Source: Pseudomonadota bacterium (GTDB lineage: Bacteria > Pseudomonadota > Alphaproteobacteria > Rhizobiales > Xanthobacteraceae). Taken from it: DNA of 64,000 nt. Position numbers and translations under genes: made by a program. Positions 36,801 through 45,561 of this stretch are shown here, in pieces. The notes below the pieces were generated by a model that was given only the letters and a program-made list of their open reading frames with translations, made no database searches and had not been told where the DNA came from. Each line of letters begins with the position of its first letter. Positions within the stretch are counted from its first letter, which is position 1. The stretch covers positions 62,001 through 126,000 of the forward strand of contig JAEXYA010000025.1 in NCBI GenBank assembly GCA_023451825.1, read 5' to 3'.

Positions 36801-38147
36801 CAATTGCGGGCAAGCGGAAAGATTCCGCTGCAGCGTGGTGCCGTTGATCTCGCTGTAAAAGGCTCGCTGGATCTTGCTGCCGCCAATGGGCATCTCGCGC
36901 CACAAGGGCGTCGGCTGTCTGGGCGGTCGGATATCGATCTTCGCGTGACCGGTGCGCTGGATAAGCCGAAGTTGAATGGCGCGGCGACATTGTCCGGCGG
37001 TACGTTCGACGATGTCGAGCTCGGCACCAAGCTCACCGGGATCGCGGCGCGGATCGCCGCGCGCAACGACGATGTCGTGATCGAACGTTTCACCGCCACC
37101 AGCGCCAATGTCGGCAACCTGAACGCCAGCGGCAATGTCCGCCTCGATGTCGATGCCGGCTTGCCCGGCTCGATCCAGATATCCGGGCGGGACATGCTCT
37201 TGGCGTCCAATGCGATCATGAAGATGCGGGCCAGCCCGAACCTGCGTATTGCCGGTCCGCTGATGCGCGATCCCCGGATCACCGGGCGTATCGATATCGA
37301 CGGTCTCGACGTCAATGTGCCGGAACGGCTGCCATCCACGCTGAGGCCGCTGGCCGGGACGCGCCATGTCGATGCACCCGAACATGTGCGCCTGGCGATT
37401 GAGAAAGAGGAAAAGGCGCGCAAGCGCACCAAGCGCGCGCCGCCTTTCGACGCCGCGCTCGATCTGACCATCTCTGCACCCAATCGCGTGTTCGTGCGCG
37501 GCCGCGGCATCGATGCCGAACTTGGTGGCGACATGCGCCTGACCGGCCGGTTGGCGTCGCCAGTCACCATCGGCGCATTCGAAATGCGGCGCGGGAAGCT
37601 TCAGGTCGCCGGCACGCGGCTCGATTTCAGCCGCGGTCGTGCGACCTTTAGCGGTGAGGTGACGCCGGAGCTCGACTTCGTGGCATCTACGCAAGCGGGT
37701 GATGTGACGGCGCAAATTGCGGTCAGTGGCATTGCTTCGGCGCCCAGCTTCACTTTCAGCTCGTCGCCGGATCTGCCGCAGGACGAGGTGCTGTCGCGCA
37801 TCATGTTCTCGAAAGCGTCGGGCGGATTGTCGCCGTTCCAGGCCGTGCAACTCGCGCAGATGGTGGCGCAGTTCTCGGGGGATGGCGGGCCGGACACGAT
37901 GGAGCGGCTGCGTCGTTCGCTGGGTGTCGATGCACTCGATATTTCCGCGGGTGGCGCGGGCGGCCCCAGCGTTGGCGCGGCGCGTGCGATCAACAGCCGT
38001 GTCAGCGTCGGCGTGAAGGGCGCGGCCGCCGCCAAGGATTCCGCCGTCACCCTGGACATCGATCTCACCCGCCGGTTGCGCCTGCAGGGCGAGGCCTCGG
38101 GTGCCGGCGCGACGTCGATCGGTATCGGCACTGAGATCGAATACTAA
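33807..38147 (+). CDS. tamB: TamB-type translocation and assembly module protein
   Basis: A 1446-residue AsmA-like envelope protein. A single N-terminal anchor (LLIGLCACVLLLAAAGYAFL near 8-27) is followed by more than 1000 residues of short repeated beta-strands that form the hydrophobic groove across the periplasm, and the conserved TamB domain (DUF490) at about 1090-1446, which includes the RGRGIDAELGGDMRLTG stretch, LPQDEVLSRIMF and the C-terminal strand IGIGTEIEY. A basic insert (EKEEKARKRTKRAPP) precedes that domain. It is coupled to tamA, the usual partner. The upstream extension of the frame overlaps tamA and is not used. Confidence 0.92.
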   Translation: MRLRRKSLLIGLCACVLLLAAAGYAFLHFTMREHGDDKGLLANLISRALSTPAAQISLGDVSGVLTSDVTVTDVAIADQDGVWLKLDRVRLVWRRAALLMGRLEIDRLDVGHLAVYRKPIPAPVPIAGAASSPPPAQGAVPDEPLLPEIPVKIVLKSFALAELTLGEPLLGIGAQLTATGEAMLGNPAEGLSLKLDAQRLDAQGVFATRLDYVPSSGKLETAMTINEAPGGIVVRLLKVADLPAAKFDLHGSGTLDAFDARLAFDAGPGTGANGVAQLGKQADGRRLTLDLGARIEGLLPSVIQPIFAGTTRLNSSIGFAQSGAIRIEPLSVVSKLARMDIGGSVDAEQVADLTIRMRALPNSGDATELDDFGIKTLAFDATVKGALSGPQIAATALLRDARLPQGRFGQIDASFNASPAGSLLEKDTAIKLTGQVKATGLHASDPAIDSAVGSSLSLMLAGTSHAGTVDVQTLLLQTDTGAASFVGLVGGPLVKGRADIASSDLARFGALAGLKLRGALAFGAQLDGSPDSGRIDARLDGKLSGLSTGIGAVDGLTGGTVDLAGTVRTLPEAGFGFDDLRIAGRHISARMHGDASKDNAAITATVMIPQLSHADKSLSGQAEANAQLSGTLDKLNASAAIVLNDVRASGRPIPRVTLDLAATDVTDALDAKATFAGTIDRSAANGRLHVAKQADGGWRIDDFDLQVGSVAARGALALDQEHLLSGQLAASAGNLDDLSPLLLTRLAGAFDANLTLTSESGGQNAQIALRGQGLKHASNAIGKIDVQAAIRDVWRRPLAQGDIAIDNANVAGEVFPSVRLASRSTSTGSDITLKLNGKRIGADLKATLVPANYIRLDLSALTARYESSRIALARPASFTLRGSTVDIRDFALALDRGVLSVNGSAGATLDLTLSAKAVPLAVANAVAPQLGLAGTLDAQARVTGAAQSPSGDWRVAVAGLAAAQTREFAIAPIAIQASGRLSEGSTTLDAQVSAPRLGQLRASGKIPLQRGAVDLAVKGSLDLAAANGHLAPQGRRLSGRSDIDLRVTGALDKPKLNGAATLSGGTFDDVELGTKLTGIAARIAARNDDVVIERFTATSANVGNLNASGNVRLDVDAGLPGSIQISGRDMLLASNAIMKMRASPNLRIAGPLMRDPRITGRIDIDGLDVNVPERLPSTLRPLAGTRHVDAPEHVRLAIEKEEKARKRTKRAPPFDAALDLTISAPNRVFVRGRGIDAELGGDMRLTGRLASPVTIGAFEMRRGKLQVAGTRLDFSRGRATFSGEVTPELDFVASTQAGDVTAQIAVSGIASAPSFTFSSSPDLPQDEVLSRIMFSKASGGLSPFQAVQLAQMVAQFSGDGGPDTMERLRRSLGVDALDISAGGAGGPSVGAARAINSRVSVGVKGAAAAKDSAVTLDIDLTRRLRLQGEASGAGATSIGIGTEIEY

Positions 38148-38309
38148 GCGGGGCGGCCATGTCCGCCGCGAACTTCTCATTTTCTGAAGAATACTGATAG
38201 TCATTCGCGGGTGCGTTCGACATTGGATTTCTGCTGAATCCGAATAGTTCGCGCCGCAGAAAATCAATGCGCCGCAGAGCGCGCTAAAAGATCGATCAGG
38301 GAGTTCGAA

Positions 38310-39536
38310 ATGACAGGTCCGCTACAGGGTGTTCGCGTGGTCGATCTCACGACGATGCTGTCGGGCCCATGCGCTGCGCAAACGCTGGCCGAGATGGGCG
38401 CCGACGTCATCAAAGTCGAAACGCCCGACGGTGACAATCTTCGTAATATCGGCCAGTCCCGCAGCGGCGGGATGGGCCCGATGCATCTTCATGCTAACCG
38501 CGGCAAGCGAAGTGTGGCGCTCGACCTCAAGAGCGAGGATGGACGCAACGCGTTTCTGGGTTTGATCAAGGACGCTGACGTTCTGATCTGCAATGTCAGG
38601 ACCAAGGCGATGCAGCGTCTGCGTCTCGCTTACGACGATCTGAGCACGATCAATCCGACGCTGATCTATGTGAGCATCGTCGGCTATGGCAGCGGCGGCC
38701 CTTATTCCGATCGACCTGCTTATGACGATCTCATTCAGGCTGCCGTCGGCATTCCGTCGCTTGGCGCATCGCAAGAGGGCGGCGCGCGCTATGCGCCGAT
38801 CGCGGTGGCGGATCGTGTCACCGGGATGAATGCCGCCAATGCGGCGCTGGGGGCCTTGTATCACCGTCTCAAGACCGGGGAGGGGCAGCATGTCGAGATT
38901 GCGATGTTCGAGACGATGGCCTTCATGGTGCTGTCCGACCATATGGGTGGACGCACTTATCAGCCGCAGCTTGGCCCCACTGTGTTTGAGCGATATGCGT
39001 CGGTCAGGCGCCCATTCACGACCTCCGACGGCGTGGTCTGCTTGTTGCTCGTTACTGACAAGCAGTGGAAGGCGTTCTTCGGTTTGGTCGATCGCGGCAA
39101 TGTTCTCGAGGATGAGCGGTTCTCGACCGTGTCGGGACGTACGCACAACACGACCGCGCTATACAAGATCGTCGCCGAACTGGTCGCGACGCGCAGTACC
39201 GAATGGTGGATGCGGGAATTGGAGCGCGTCGATATTCCCGCGGTGCCTTTGGCGACCATCGACAGCCTGATCGACGACCCGCATCTGAAAGCCGTCGGCT
39301 TCTTCGAGGATGTCGAGCATCCCAGCGAAGGCGAGATCAGGGCGATGCGCTTGACAGGCCGTTGGTCGAAATCGCAGCCTTCCCCGACGCGCCACGCGCC
39401 TCGTTTGGGCGAACATAGTGCGGAAATGCTGGGGGATGCAGGGTCGCGTTGGGCAAAAATGGTGCATGAGCGAAGAGCTGGGTCTCGGCCGTTATTCATG
39501 CCCGTGAATTCCCGGACGGATTTTCGTGACTTATAG
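38310..39536 (+). CDS. CaiB/BaiF (family III) CoA-transferase
   Basis: A 408-residue family III CoA-transferase that would move CoA between carboxylic acids through an aspartyl-CoA intermediate. The N-terminal LQGVRVVDLTTMLSGPCAAQ, LAEMGADVIKVETP and LHANRGKRSVALDLK blocks and the catalytic Asp168 (VADRVTG) are intact. AGGGAG precedes the ATG. The last 25-30 residues (after GEHSAEMLGDAG) do not resemble the usual GysdaeIaaL ending; an alternative frame there reads RVALGKNGA then stop, so an indel or unusual tail is possible. No acyl-CoA synthetase or dehydrogenase neighbour indicates a substrate. Confidence 0.9.
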   Translation: MTGPLQGVRVVDLTTMLSGPCAAQTLAEMGADVIKVETPDGDNLRNIGQSRSGGMGPMHLHANRGKRSVALDLKSEDGRNAFLGLIKDADVLICNVRTKAMQRLRLAYDDLSTINPTLIYVSIVGYGSGGPYSDRPAYDDLIQAAVGIPSLGASQEGGARYAPIAVADRVTGMNAANAALGALYHRLKTGEGQHVEIAMFETMAFMVLSDHMGGRTYQPQLGPTVFERYASVRRPFTTSDGVVCLLLVTDKQWKAFFGLVDRGNVLEDERFSTVSGRTHNTTALYKIVAELVATRSTEWWMRELERVDIPAVPLATIDSLIDDPHLKAVGFFEDVEHPSEGEIRAMRLTGRWSKSQPSPTRHAPRLGEHSAEMLGDAGSRWAKMVHERRAGSRPLFMPVNSRTDFRDL

Positions 39537-39651
39537 GCAACAGGACGTTGTGATGATGCCGATATACACGGGTTCTAAATAACCTGACGTTGTGTGCTTT
39601 TTCGCGACTGCGTACTCGATCTTAAGGTGAAAAACCTTGGGGGACCGTCGC

Positions 39652-41970
39652 ATGACCGATTTCACGAATTACAGAACGTATCTTTATGCCGGCGTTGCGA
39701 CCGGCGCCATCGCGCTTGGCCTGAGCGGTTTGGGGGCATCTGAGGTTCGCGCACAAAATAACCCGAGCGTGTTGCCGCCGGTGTCCGTTGATGCGCCGCG
39801 CCAGCGCGCACGCACCGCGACCGTCCGGACCCGGACGGCGCCGCAGCGCAGCGCGCGCGTTGCGCCGCGTCGCGTTGAGCAGCCGGTGCCAGTGGCTCCG
39901 GTCACGACCATGGGTTCAACCCGCACCATCGGCACCCCGGCGCCCGCCTATGCTGGCGGCCAGATCGCGACCGGCGGCACGCTGGGTCTGCTGGGTTCGA
40001 CGAGCGTGATGAACACGCCCTTCAGCACCACGAACTACACGTCGCAACTGATCGAAAACCAGCAGGGACGCACAGCGGCAGATACACTCATCAATGACGC
40101 GTCGGTTCGCGCGACCACCGGCGCCAACGGTTTCGATGATACGTTCCAGATCCGCGGCTTCCAGGTGGGCCCCGAAGACGTCGGTCTCAACGGGCTTTAC
40201 GGCCTCGCCGCTCCGAACCACGTGCCCTCCCAGATCATCGAGCGGATTGAACTGCTGAAAGGACCGGGGGCTCTGATCAACGGCATCGCGCCGAGTGGAA
40301 GCGTAGGCGGCGCCGTCAATATCGTCACCAAACGTGCTGCCGAGCAAGATTTTGCGCGCATCACGCCGTTCTTTCTGAGCGCGGCCAATTACGGCCTGCA
40401 CCTGGAGACCAGCCGCCGCTTCGGTGACAACAAGGAGTGGGGCGTCCGCTTCAACGGCGTCGGCCGCAACGGGGAAGCGTCGATCGACAACGGCAACTGG
40501 CGATCCGGCATCGCGGCTCTGTCGCTCGACTATCGCGGTGATCGCCTGCGGTGGACGCTCGATGCCATCTCCCAAAACGACGACACCCGAAATTTCCGTC
40601 CGCAGATTTCGATTGATCCCACAGTGGCGGTTATTCCGCGGCCGCCGGATGCACGCAGCAATTGGTATCCGAACACGAACCTCAAGCAGCGTGACAACAC
40701 CATCGCGTCCGGCATGGAATACGACGTGACCGACTGGCTGACGGCTTATGCCGGAATCGGCTATCGCGACGGCAACGGTGCGCAGAACCTCGCCGGCAAT
40801 CTCGTTGGTATCGACGCCCTTGGGAATTTCGATAACTACAACGCCTATTACGATTTCTACAGCAAGGCGGTCAGTGGCAATGTCGGTGCCAGGGCGCGCT
40901 TCAATACGGGCCCGATCGGGCACGCAGTCAATGTTGTCTATACCGGTTACAACCGGGAAGACGGCTACGGCTACAACTCGTCATTCTCAAATGTCACCAG
41001 TCCCGCATCGTTTCCGTCCAACGTGTATAATCCGGCACCACTCCCTCTCATCGACGCCGGACGCCCCGCGCTGGGTAAGAGCGCTGATCTGACGCTTTCC
41101 AGCGTCGCTGTCTCGGACACGCTGTCCTTCCTCAATGATGCCGTGCTGTTCACGCTGGGCGTGCGTCACCAGAAGATCAAGCAGGAGGGATTTGATCCGA
41201 CGACAGGATTGTTGACCGGCGCGCCTTACGACGCGGAAGCCACGACCCCCATGGCCGGTCTGGTGGTCAAACCCTGGCACAACGTGTCGCTCTACGCCAA
41301 TTACGCAGAAGGCCTGTCGCCGGGCCAGGTGGTGCCTCTGACCGGCGGTTACACAAATGCCGGCGCGGTCCTCGCGCCCTACAAATCAAAGCAGCAGGAA
41401 GCGGGCGTGAAGGTCGATTGGGGCACCATCACCACGACGGTGGCCGTGTTCCAGATTTCACGTCCAAATATCAGCGCCACGACGACCACGCTCGGCTACA
41501 ATGGTGAACAGCGAAATCGGGGCGTCGAGCTCAATGCCTATGGCCTGATACTTCCGGGCTTGCGCGGTATTGCGAGCGCGACCTTCCTGCGGCCGGAACT
41601 GACCAATCCGGACAACCCGGCGGAACGCGGCAACGATGCGGCAGGCGTCCCGGACAAAACCTTCTCGGCAGGCCTCGATTGGGATACGCCATGGGTGCCG
41701 GGTCTCGCTTTCAATGGCCGCGTGATCTACACCTCGGGTGCTTATCTCACCAATGCGAACCTGGTGCGCTACGACGACTGGACGCGTCTCGATCTCGGCG
41801 CGCGCTACACCACGACCGCACTGACCGGCAAGCCCGTCACCTTCCGCGCCAATATCGAAAACGTAACCGGCGCGAATTACTGGCTGACCACAGCCAGCTT
41901 GGGCTACGGCACGTTCGTCACGGTGGGCTCGCCACGTTCCTACATCCTGTCGGCCGCATTCGATTTCTGA
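39652..41970 (+). CDS. TonB-dependent siderophore receptor, paralog 1
   Basis: A 772-residue outer-membrane receptor of the FhuA/FoxA type. After the signal peptide (hydrophobic YAGVATGAIALGL, cut near VRA) comes a TonB-box-like LPPVSVDAP, an Arg/Pro-rich linker (about 50-85), then the plug domain (about 110-245, with LKGPGALINGIAPSGSVGG) and a 22-strand barrel ending ILSAAFDF. It would bind a ferri-siderophore and import it using TonB energy. The start at 39652 has GGGGGA 7 bases upstream; a TTG 15 bases earlier is less likely. It is closely similar to the receptor at 47557. No FecA-type N-terminal signalling domain is present, so ECF-sigma signalling is not expected. Confidence 0.9.
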   Translation: MTDFTNYRTYLYAGVATGAIALGLSGLGASEVRAQNNPSVLPPVSVDAPRQRARTATVRTRTAPQRSARVAPRRVEQPVPVAPVTTMGSTRTIGTPAPAYAGGQIATGGTLGLLGSTSVMNTPFSTTNYTSQLIENQQGRTAADTLINDASVRATTGANGFDDTFQIRGFQVGPEDVGLNGLYGLAAPNHVPSQIIERIELLKGPGALINGIAPSGSVGGAVNIVTKRAAEQDFARITPFFLSAANYGLHLETSRRFGDNKEWGVRFNGVGRNGEASIDNGNWRSGIAALSLDYRGDRLRWTLDAISQNDDTRNFRPQISIDPTVAVIPRPPDARSNWYPNTNLKQRDNTIASGMEYDVTDWLTAYAGIGYRDGNGAQNLAGNLVGIDALGNFDNYNAYYDFYSKAVSGNVGARARFNTGPIGHAVNVVYTGYNREDGYGYNSSFSNVTSPASFPSNVYNPAPLPLIDAGRPALGKSADLTLSSVAVSDTLSFLNDAVLFTLGVRHQKIKQEGFDPTTGLLTGAPYDAEATTPMAGLVVKPWHNVSLYANYAEGLSPGQVVPLTGGYTNAGAVLAPYKSKQQEAGVKVDWGTITTTVAVFQISRPNISATTTTLGYNGEQRNRGVELNAYGLILPGLRGIASATFLRPELTNPDNPAERGNDAAGVPDKTFSAGLDWDTPWVPGLAFNGRVIYTSGAYLTNANLVRYDDWTRLDLGARYTTTALTGKPVTFRANIENVTGANYWLTTASLGYGTFVTVGSPRSYILSAAFDF

Positions 41971-42064
41971 GGGGCATCGGCCTCAAACGAATGCTGGTGC
42001 GACAAAGCGAGGTTCACTGGCTGCATCAGTTCGACGTCGTCGATGACATTCCGAAGCTCTCGAG

Positions 42065-42080
42065 CCCGCCATGTGGCGGG
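42065..42080. terminator. weak hairpin between convergent genes
   Basis: CCCGCC (42065-42070) and GGCGGG (42075-42080) pair around ATGT, 95 bases after the receptor stop and 15 past the stop of the convergent zinc-ribbon gene. No T tract follows on either strand, so termination by it alone is doubtful. Confidence 0.3.
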
Positions 42081-42095
42081 TTCTGCTGTGTCACA

Positions 42096-42326
42096 TCAGC
42101 TGCACGTGATCTTCTTCATCGTGTGATTGGTGACGAAGCCGTAGCCGCAGGTGTCGCAGGTCCACAGATAGCTGACGACATTGTCTGCCAGGAAAGCCGA
42201 AGACTCCGCCGCGATCATGCTGTCGGCGCAGACCGGGCAGGTGGGGAGATCGGCACCGCGAGGTGTCGCGGCCGACGCCTTCTGATGGGACGTCGCGGTC
42301 GTGCGGATTTCAGCAGCAGCTGCCAT
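42096..42326 (-). CDS. small zinc-ribbon protein, unknown
   Basis: A 76-residue soluble protein with a low-complexity Ala/Thr-rich N-terminus and two C-x2-C knuckles, CPVC (30-33) and CDTC (57-60), spaced as in a zinc ribbon, followed by GYGFVTNH. AAGGAGG lies 5 bases before the ATG at 42326, which decides the start over an ATG six codons upstream. A role in nucleic-acid or protein binding is likely for this fold but unassigned. Confidence 0.75.
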   Translation of the reverse strand: MAAAAEIRTTATSHQKASAATPRGADLPTCPVCADSMIAAESSAFLADNVVSYLWTCDTCGYGFVTNHTMKKITCS

Positions 42327-42680
42327 CGTGACCTCCTTCACCATCTGATTTGACCCGTCGCTAGACTATCCTGATTTGTCGGACCACAACCGATTTGTTT
42401 GACCCCATCGCAACACAAATGCGTTGATCTGGTGATATTCCAATCGCGTTTTTGCGATGCAGCGCTGTTAAGCATTGTGCGCTGCAGGTTATTGCGACGC
42501 AGTGCCGCGCTTGCAATGTGTAGCATTCGAATCTGCACGTTGTGTTACCGGCCGGATCAGGCGCGACGATACGTCCATTGCTGAAATTCGGTCGCCGCTA
42601 CGACATGTCTTACCGGCTGGCAATTGTGTGGGCCTTGTCCTAGCTCTTGAGCACCATCACCCCCTCAAGGATTCGCCGTC
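42327..42680. other. 354-base gap between the zinc-ribbon and BrnA-type genes
   Basis: AT-richer than the surroundings and without a convincing gene. Short open frames here lack ribosome-binding sites and family marks. I looked for a BrnT toxin frame ahead of the BrnA-type gene and saw none. The ribosome-binding site AAGGA of the downstream gene lies at its right end. Confidence 0.5.
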
Positions 42681-42911
42681 ATGGCCCAGTCACCACGCCG
42701 TCCCAAGGATGCCCGTAGCGAGGCCGAAGCGGCCTTCAAGAAGGCGACCGCGCCCGTGATCGAGGCTCCGGCCAAAACGACAGCCGTTCCCGGCGTCCGC
42801 GAACTGGTGTCGTTGCGGATCGATCAGGACGTGCTGGAGCATTTTCAGGAAGGCGGTCCCGGATGGCAGGACCGCATCAACGACGCGCTGCGCAAGGCCG
42901 CGGGCAAATAG
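42681..42911 (+). CDS. BrnA-type antitoxin family protein (orphan)
   Basis: A 76-residue protein whose C-terminal 35 residues match the BrnA ribbon-helix-helix type: VSLRIDQDVLEHFQEGG then WQDRINDALRKAAGK (about 43-76). The N-terminal part is basic and disordered. BrnA normally neutralises and co-regulates the BrnT ribonuclease encoded just upstream of it, but no brnT is visible in the 350 bases before it. It may be a stand-alone DNA-binding regulator, or its partner may lie elsewhere. Confidence 0.78.
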   Translation: MAQSPRRPKDARSEAEAAFKKATAPVIEAPAKTTAVPGVRELVSLRIDQDVLEHFQEGGPGWQDRINDALRKAAGK

Positions 42912-42931
42912 CTCCGCGGCCTCGGCCTCGC

Positions 42932-44353
42932 TTAGCGATTGAGGAAGCCGCCCACGACGCCGCCGATGAAGCGGCCTGGCAGAGCGGGATCGACGGCCGG
43001 TGCTGGGGCGGCCTGGCGGCGTGCGACTGGCGGCGGTGCTTCCTCATAGGTTTGCTGGACCTGACGACGCACGGGCTTGGGGGCCGGTTCTTCGGCAAGC
43101 GTCACAGGCTCGGCGAGGAGCGCCGTGTGCTGGACCTTGTTCAGGAAGCCTGAGGCCGGATAGCCGCGGGAGGCCTGCCAGCGCGTGATCACACCGCGGG
43201 TTCCAGCATCGAAACTGCCGGTGGCCTTGGTATCGAAACCAAGCGCGTTGAGGCGGCGCTGGACATCGCGTCGCTTCGCCTGATTGAGGCCGATCTTGTC
43301 CTCGGTGAGCTGGCTCGCCTGTTCGGTAGCCGCCGCCTTGTCGGTGCCCGGTGCTGCGGTGCGCGGTGCCGTTGTTGCTTCCTGCAGCGCCGCAATGCGG
43401 GCGAGGGCTAGCGGCTTGAACTGGCCGTTCGGATACATGGTGATATAGGCGTTCAGCTCCTCAGGACGGTTCGTGTCCTTGATGGAGCGCCAGAACTCGA
43501 GCTCGACGTCGGAGCCAGCGACGGCAGTCGCCGGCATGGTTGCCGTCGGACTGGCCGCGGCGACCTGCACCTGGGTCTGGACATCCGGATTGAGATAGAC
43601 GGCACCGACGAGGTTCGTATGGCCCCAAGGGAGCTGGCCCTTGTTGGTCTCGTCCTGCACCTGCGCGCGGACCTTGGTCATGGCCTGCTGGATCTCGGCG
43701 CCGGGTGCGGTGATGTTCGTGAGCAACGCGCGGGTGAACGGGCTGTTGCCGCCGCTCTTGCCGTCGAGCGCGGTTTGGCCGGGGCTGGTGGCGAAGGCGA
43801 TCAGCGTGCCTTCGCCGGACTTCATCTCTGCAAGACCCGATGACACAGCGACGCTGCGTGTAGCTGAGCCGCTGGAACGGATCTTGGCGGCGAATGGATT
43901 ATCGCGGCAGGCGTCGAGGAATACGAGCTTGACCTTGGCGTCGCCCATGGTCTGTTCGAGCGTCATTTCGACGTTGATGGCGGCGCCGAGCTTGACGTCC
44001 ATCTCCGACTTCAGATTGGCATCCACCGGCAAGAGATAGTTGATGTTGTTCACCGAGATGCCGTGGCCGGCGTAGAAGAACAGCGCAACGTCGGCGCCCT
44101 GCGCCTTGCGGCCGAATTCAAGCAAACGCTCGGTCATGCCGTCGCGTGTGAGGTTGGACCCTTCGATGACCTCGAAGCCGACATTGCGCAGCGTGCTCGC
44201 CATCGCCTTCGCATCGATCGGCGGATTGGGCAGCTGATCGACATTCTTGTAAGCGCCGTTGCCGACGACGAACGCAACGCGTTTGTCGGCGAGCGCTGCG
44301 TCAGCGCTGAAAACGACGGACAGCGCAGACAAAGCGAATACGAGCTGGCGCAC
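42932..44353 (-). CDS. caspase-family (C14) protein with peptidoglycan-binding-like domain
   Basis: A 473-residue exported protein. The p20-like caspase domain follows the signal peptide (VRQLVFALSALSVVFSADAALA) and carries the catalytic pair His97 in FFYAGHG and Cys149 in FLDACRDNPF; the specificity Asp of metacaspases precedes Cys. A middle region (about 270-320) has a short tetratrico-like part (FWRSIKDTNRPEELNAYI), then a PG-binding-type repeat (KRRDVQRRLNALGFDTKATG, about 360-420), then a Pro/Arg-rich tail. The start is taken as GTG at 44353 because GGGGGAGA lies just upstream and it opens the signal peptide cleanly; an ATG 17 codons earlier lacks such a site. Function in bacteria is largely unknown. 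Confidence 0.85.
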   Translation of the reverse strand: MRQLVFALSALSVVFSADAALADKRVAFVVGNGAYKNVDQLPNPPIDAKAMASTLRNVGFEVIEGSNLTRDGMTERLLEFGRKAQGADVALFFYAGHGISVNNINYLLPVDANLKSEMDVKLGAAINVEMTLEQTMGDAKVKLVFLDACRDNPFAAKIRSSGSATRSVAVSSGLAEMKSGEGTLIAFATSPGQTALDGKSGGNSPFTRALLTNITAPGAEIQQAMTKVRAQVQDETNKGQLPWGHTNLVGAVYLNPDVQTQVQVAAASPTATMPATAVAGSDVELEFWRSIKDTNRPEELNAYITMYPNGQFKPLALARIAALQEATTAPRTAAPGTDKAAATEQASQLTEDKIGLNQAKRRDVQRRLNALGFDTKATGSFDAGTRGVITRWQASRGYPASGFLNKVQHTALLAEPVTLAEEPAPKPVRRQVQQTYEEAPPPVARRQAAPAPAVDPALPGRFIGGVVGGFLNR

Positions 44354-44472
44354 GGCAAATCTCCCCCATCGAATCCGGTCTGGTGACCGATTGGCGACGG
44401 ACAAAATAGCAACTCAGCGCACGCGCCAAAATGTCGGTACGCGCACTATGCGAATAAAATCGGAAGTGGAAC

Positions 44473-45354
44473 TCAGGTGCTGGCGCGAGCAGGTATCGGC
44501 GCCGGGCTGCGCAGGTTCAGCGTGTTGCCAGCGAGAATGAGCGCGGCGCCGAGGAGCGTAAAGATGTCGAGCTGTTCAGAGTATAGTAACCATCCGATCG
44601 CGGCGCTGAGCGGCACGCGCAGGAAATCCATGGGAACCACCACGGTCGCATCGGCATAGAGCATCGCGCGTGCCATGCAGAAATGGGAGAAGGTTCCGCA
44701 GAAGCCGACGATGACCAGCCAGAACCACACATAGGCGGACGGCCACTGCCAGACCGAGATCGCAGGAGCGAGGCCGGCAATGGACTGCACGACGATCATC
44801 CAGAAAATGATCTTGAGCGCGCTATCCGTGCGCGTCAGCGATTTGATCAAGGTCACCGAGATGCCGAACCCGAAGGCAGATGCAAGGGAGATCAACTGGC
44901 CCGTATTGAGCTCGCCTGTCGCGGGGCGCACGATGATGATGACGCCGATCAGGCCGAGCACGACGGCGGTGATTTTCCAGACATTGAGACGCTCGCCAAG
45001 AAAGATCGCGGCCATGATGGCGATCCAGATCGGCATCGTGAACTCGATCGATACAAGCTGGCTCAGTGGGATCAGTGTCAGCGCATAGAACCAACCGAGT
45101 TGCGCGGCGTAATGCACGAGGTTGCGCGAGACATGCGCGACAGGGCGGCTGGTCTTCATCGTACCGAAGCCGCCATTCAGCAGGATGATCGGCGTCAGGA
45201 AGACGAAGCCACACAGCGAGCGGATTTCCATCACCTGAAAGACGTTGAGATCGCGCAGCGTCTCACGGCCGCCGATGGCGACGAACAGCATCAGCAACAG
45301 CCAGCCGGACATCCACAGCGCGGCGCGAAATTTCGACGGAGGATAGGTGGTCAT
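44473..45354 (-). CDS. DMT-superfamily (EamA) inner-membrane transporter
   Basis: A 293-residue protein with ten predicted membrane segments arranged as two EamA repeats (about 12-145 and 155-285). Typical marks are MEIRSLCGFVFLTPI, FYALTLIPLSQLVSIEFTMPIWIAIMAAIFLGERL at the end of the first half and DFLRVPLSAAIGWLLYSEQLD in the second. Members export amino acids, amines or other small metabolites. The first membrane segment opens near residue 14, as usual. It lies 68 bases upstream of the caspase gene start region in the same direction, probably separately transcribed. Confidence 0.9.
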   Translation of the reverse strand: MTTYPPSKFRAALWMSGWLLLMLFVAIGGRETLRDLNVFQVMEIRSLCGFVFLTPIILLNGGFGTMKTSRPVAHVSRNLVHYAAQLGWFYALTLIPLSQLVSIEFTMPIWIAIMAAIFLGERLNVWKITAVVLGLIGVIIIVRPATGELNTGQLISLASAFGFGISVTLIKSLTRTDSALKIIFWMIVVQSIAGLAPAISVWQWPSAYVWFWLVIVGFCGTFSHFCMARAMLYADATVVVPMDFLRVPLSAAIGWLLYSEQLDIFTLLGAALILAGNTLNLRSPAPIPARAST

Positions 45355-45511
45355 GGCCGCGGGCGGTTTCCTGCTGGGCGTCGCCGTTATGGTCGGCGAC
45401 GGCCTCGTTGCAGGCTGTATCGGCGGGGCCGGCGGTTGGCAATGGACGGAATTGCAGCGGCAGCGATGCGAAACCGACGGGTGGACGCGCCATATGCGGT
45501 CCTAAAAGTAA

Positions 45512-45538
45512 AACCCCGGCCGCATGACGGCCGGGGTT
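45512..45538 (-). terminator. intrinsic terminator of the small secreted-protein pair
   Basis: AACCCCGGCCG (45512-45522) and CGGCCGGGGTT (45528-45538) form a perfect 11-bp stem around CATGA; on the minus strand the stem is followed by TTACTTTTA. It lies 24 bases past the stop of the gene at 45562. Confidence 0.82.
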
Positions 45539-45561
45539 CGAAATCGAACAAGGTCGTCAGA

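Noticed and set aside
36444..38267. 607-codon minus-strand frame across tamB
   Set aside because: Antisense shadow of tamB caused by biased third positions.
42399..42759. short plus-strand frames in the gap before the BrnA-type gene
   Set aside because: No Shine-Dalgarno or toxin-like motif; probably chance frames.
45263..45493. minus-strand 76-codon frame upstream of the DMT transporter
   Set aside because: Overlaps the start of the transporter gene in another frame, no ribosome-binding site and no family signature.
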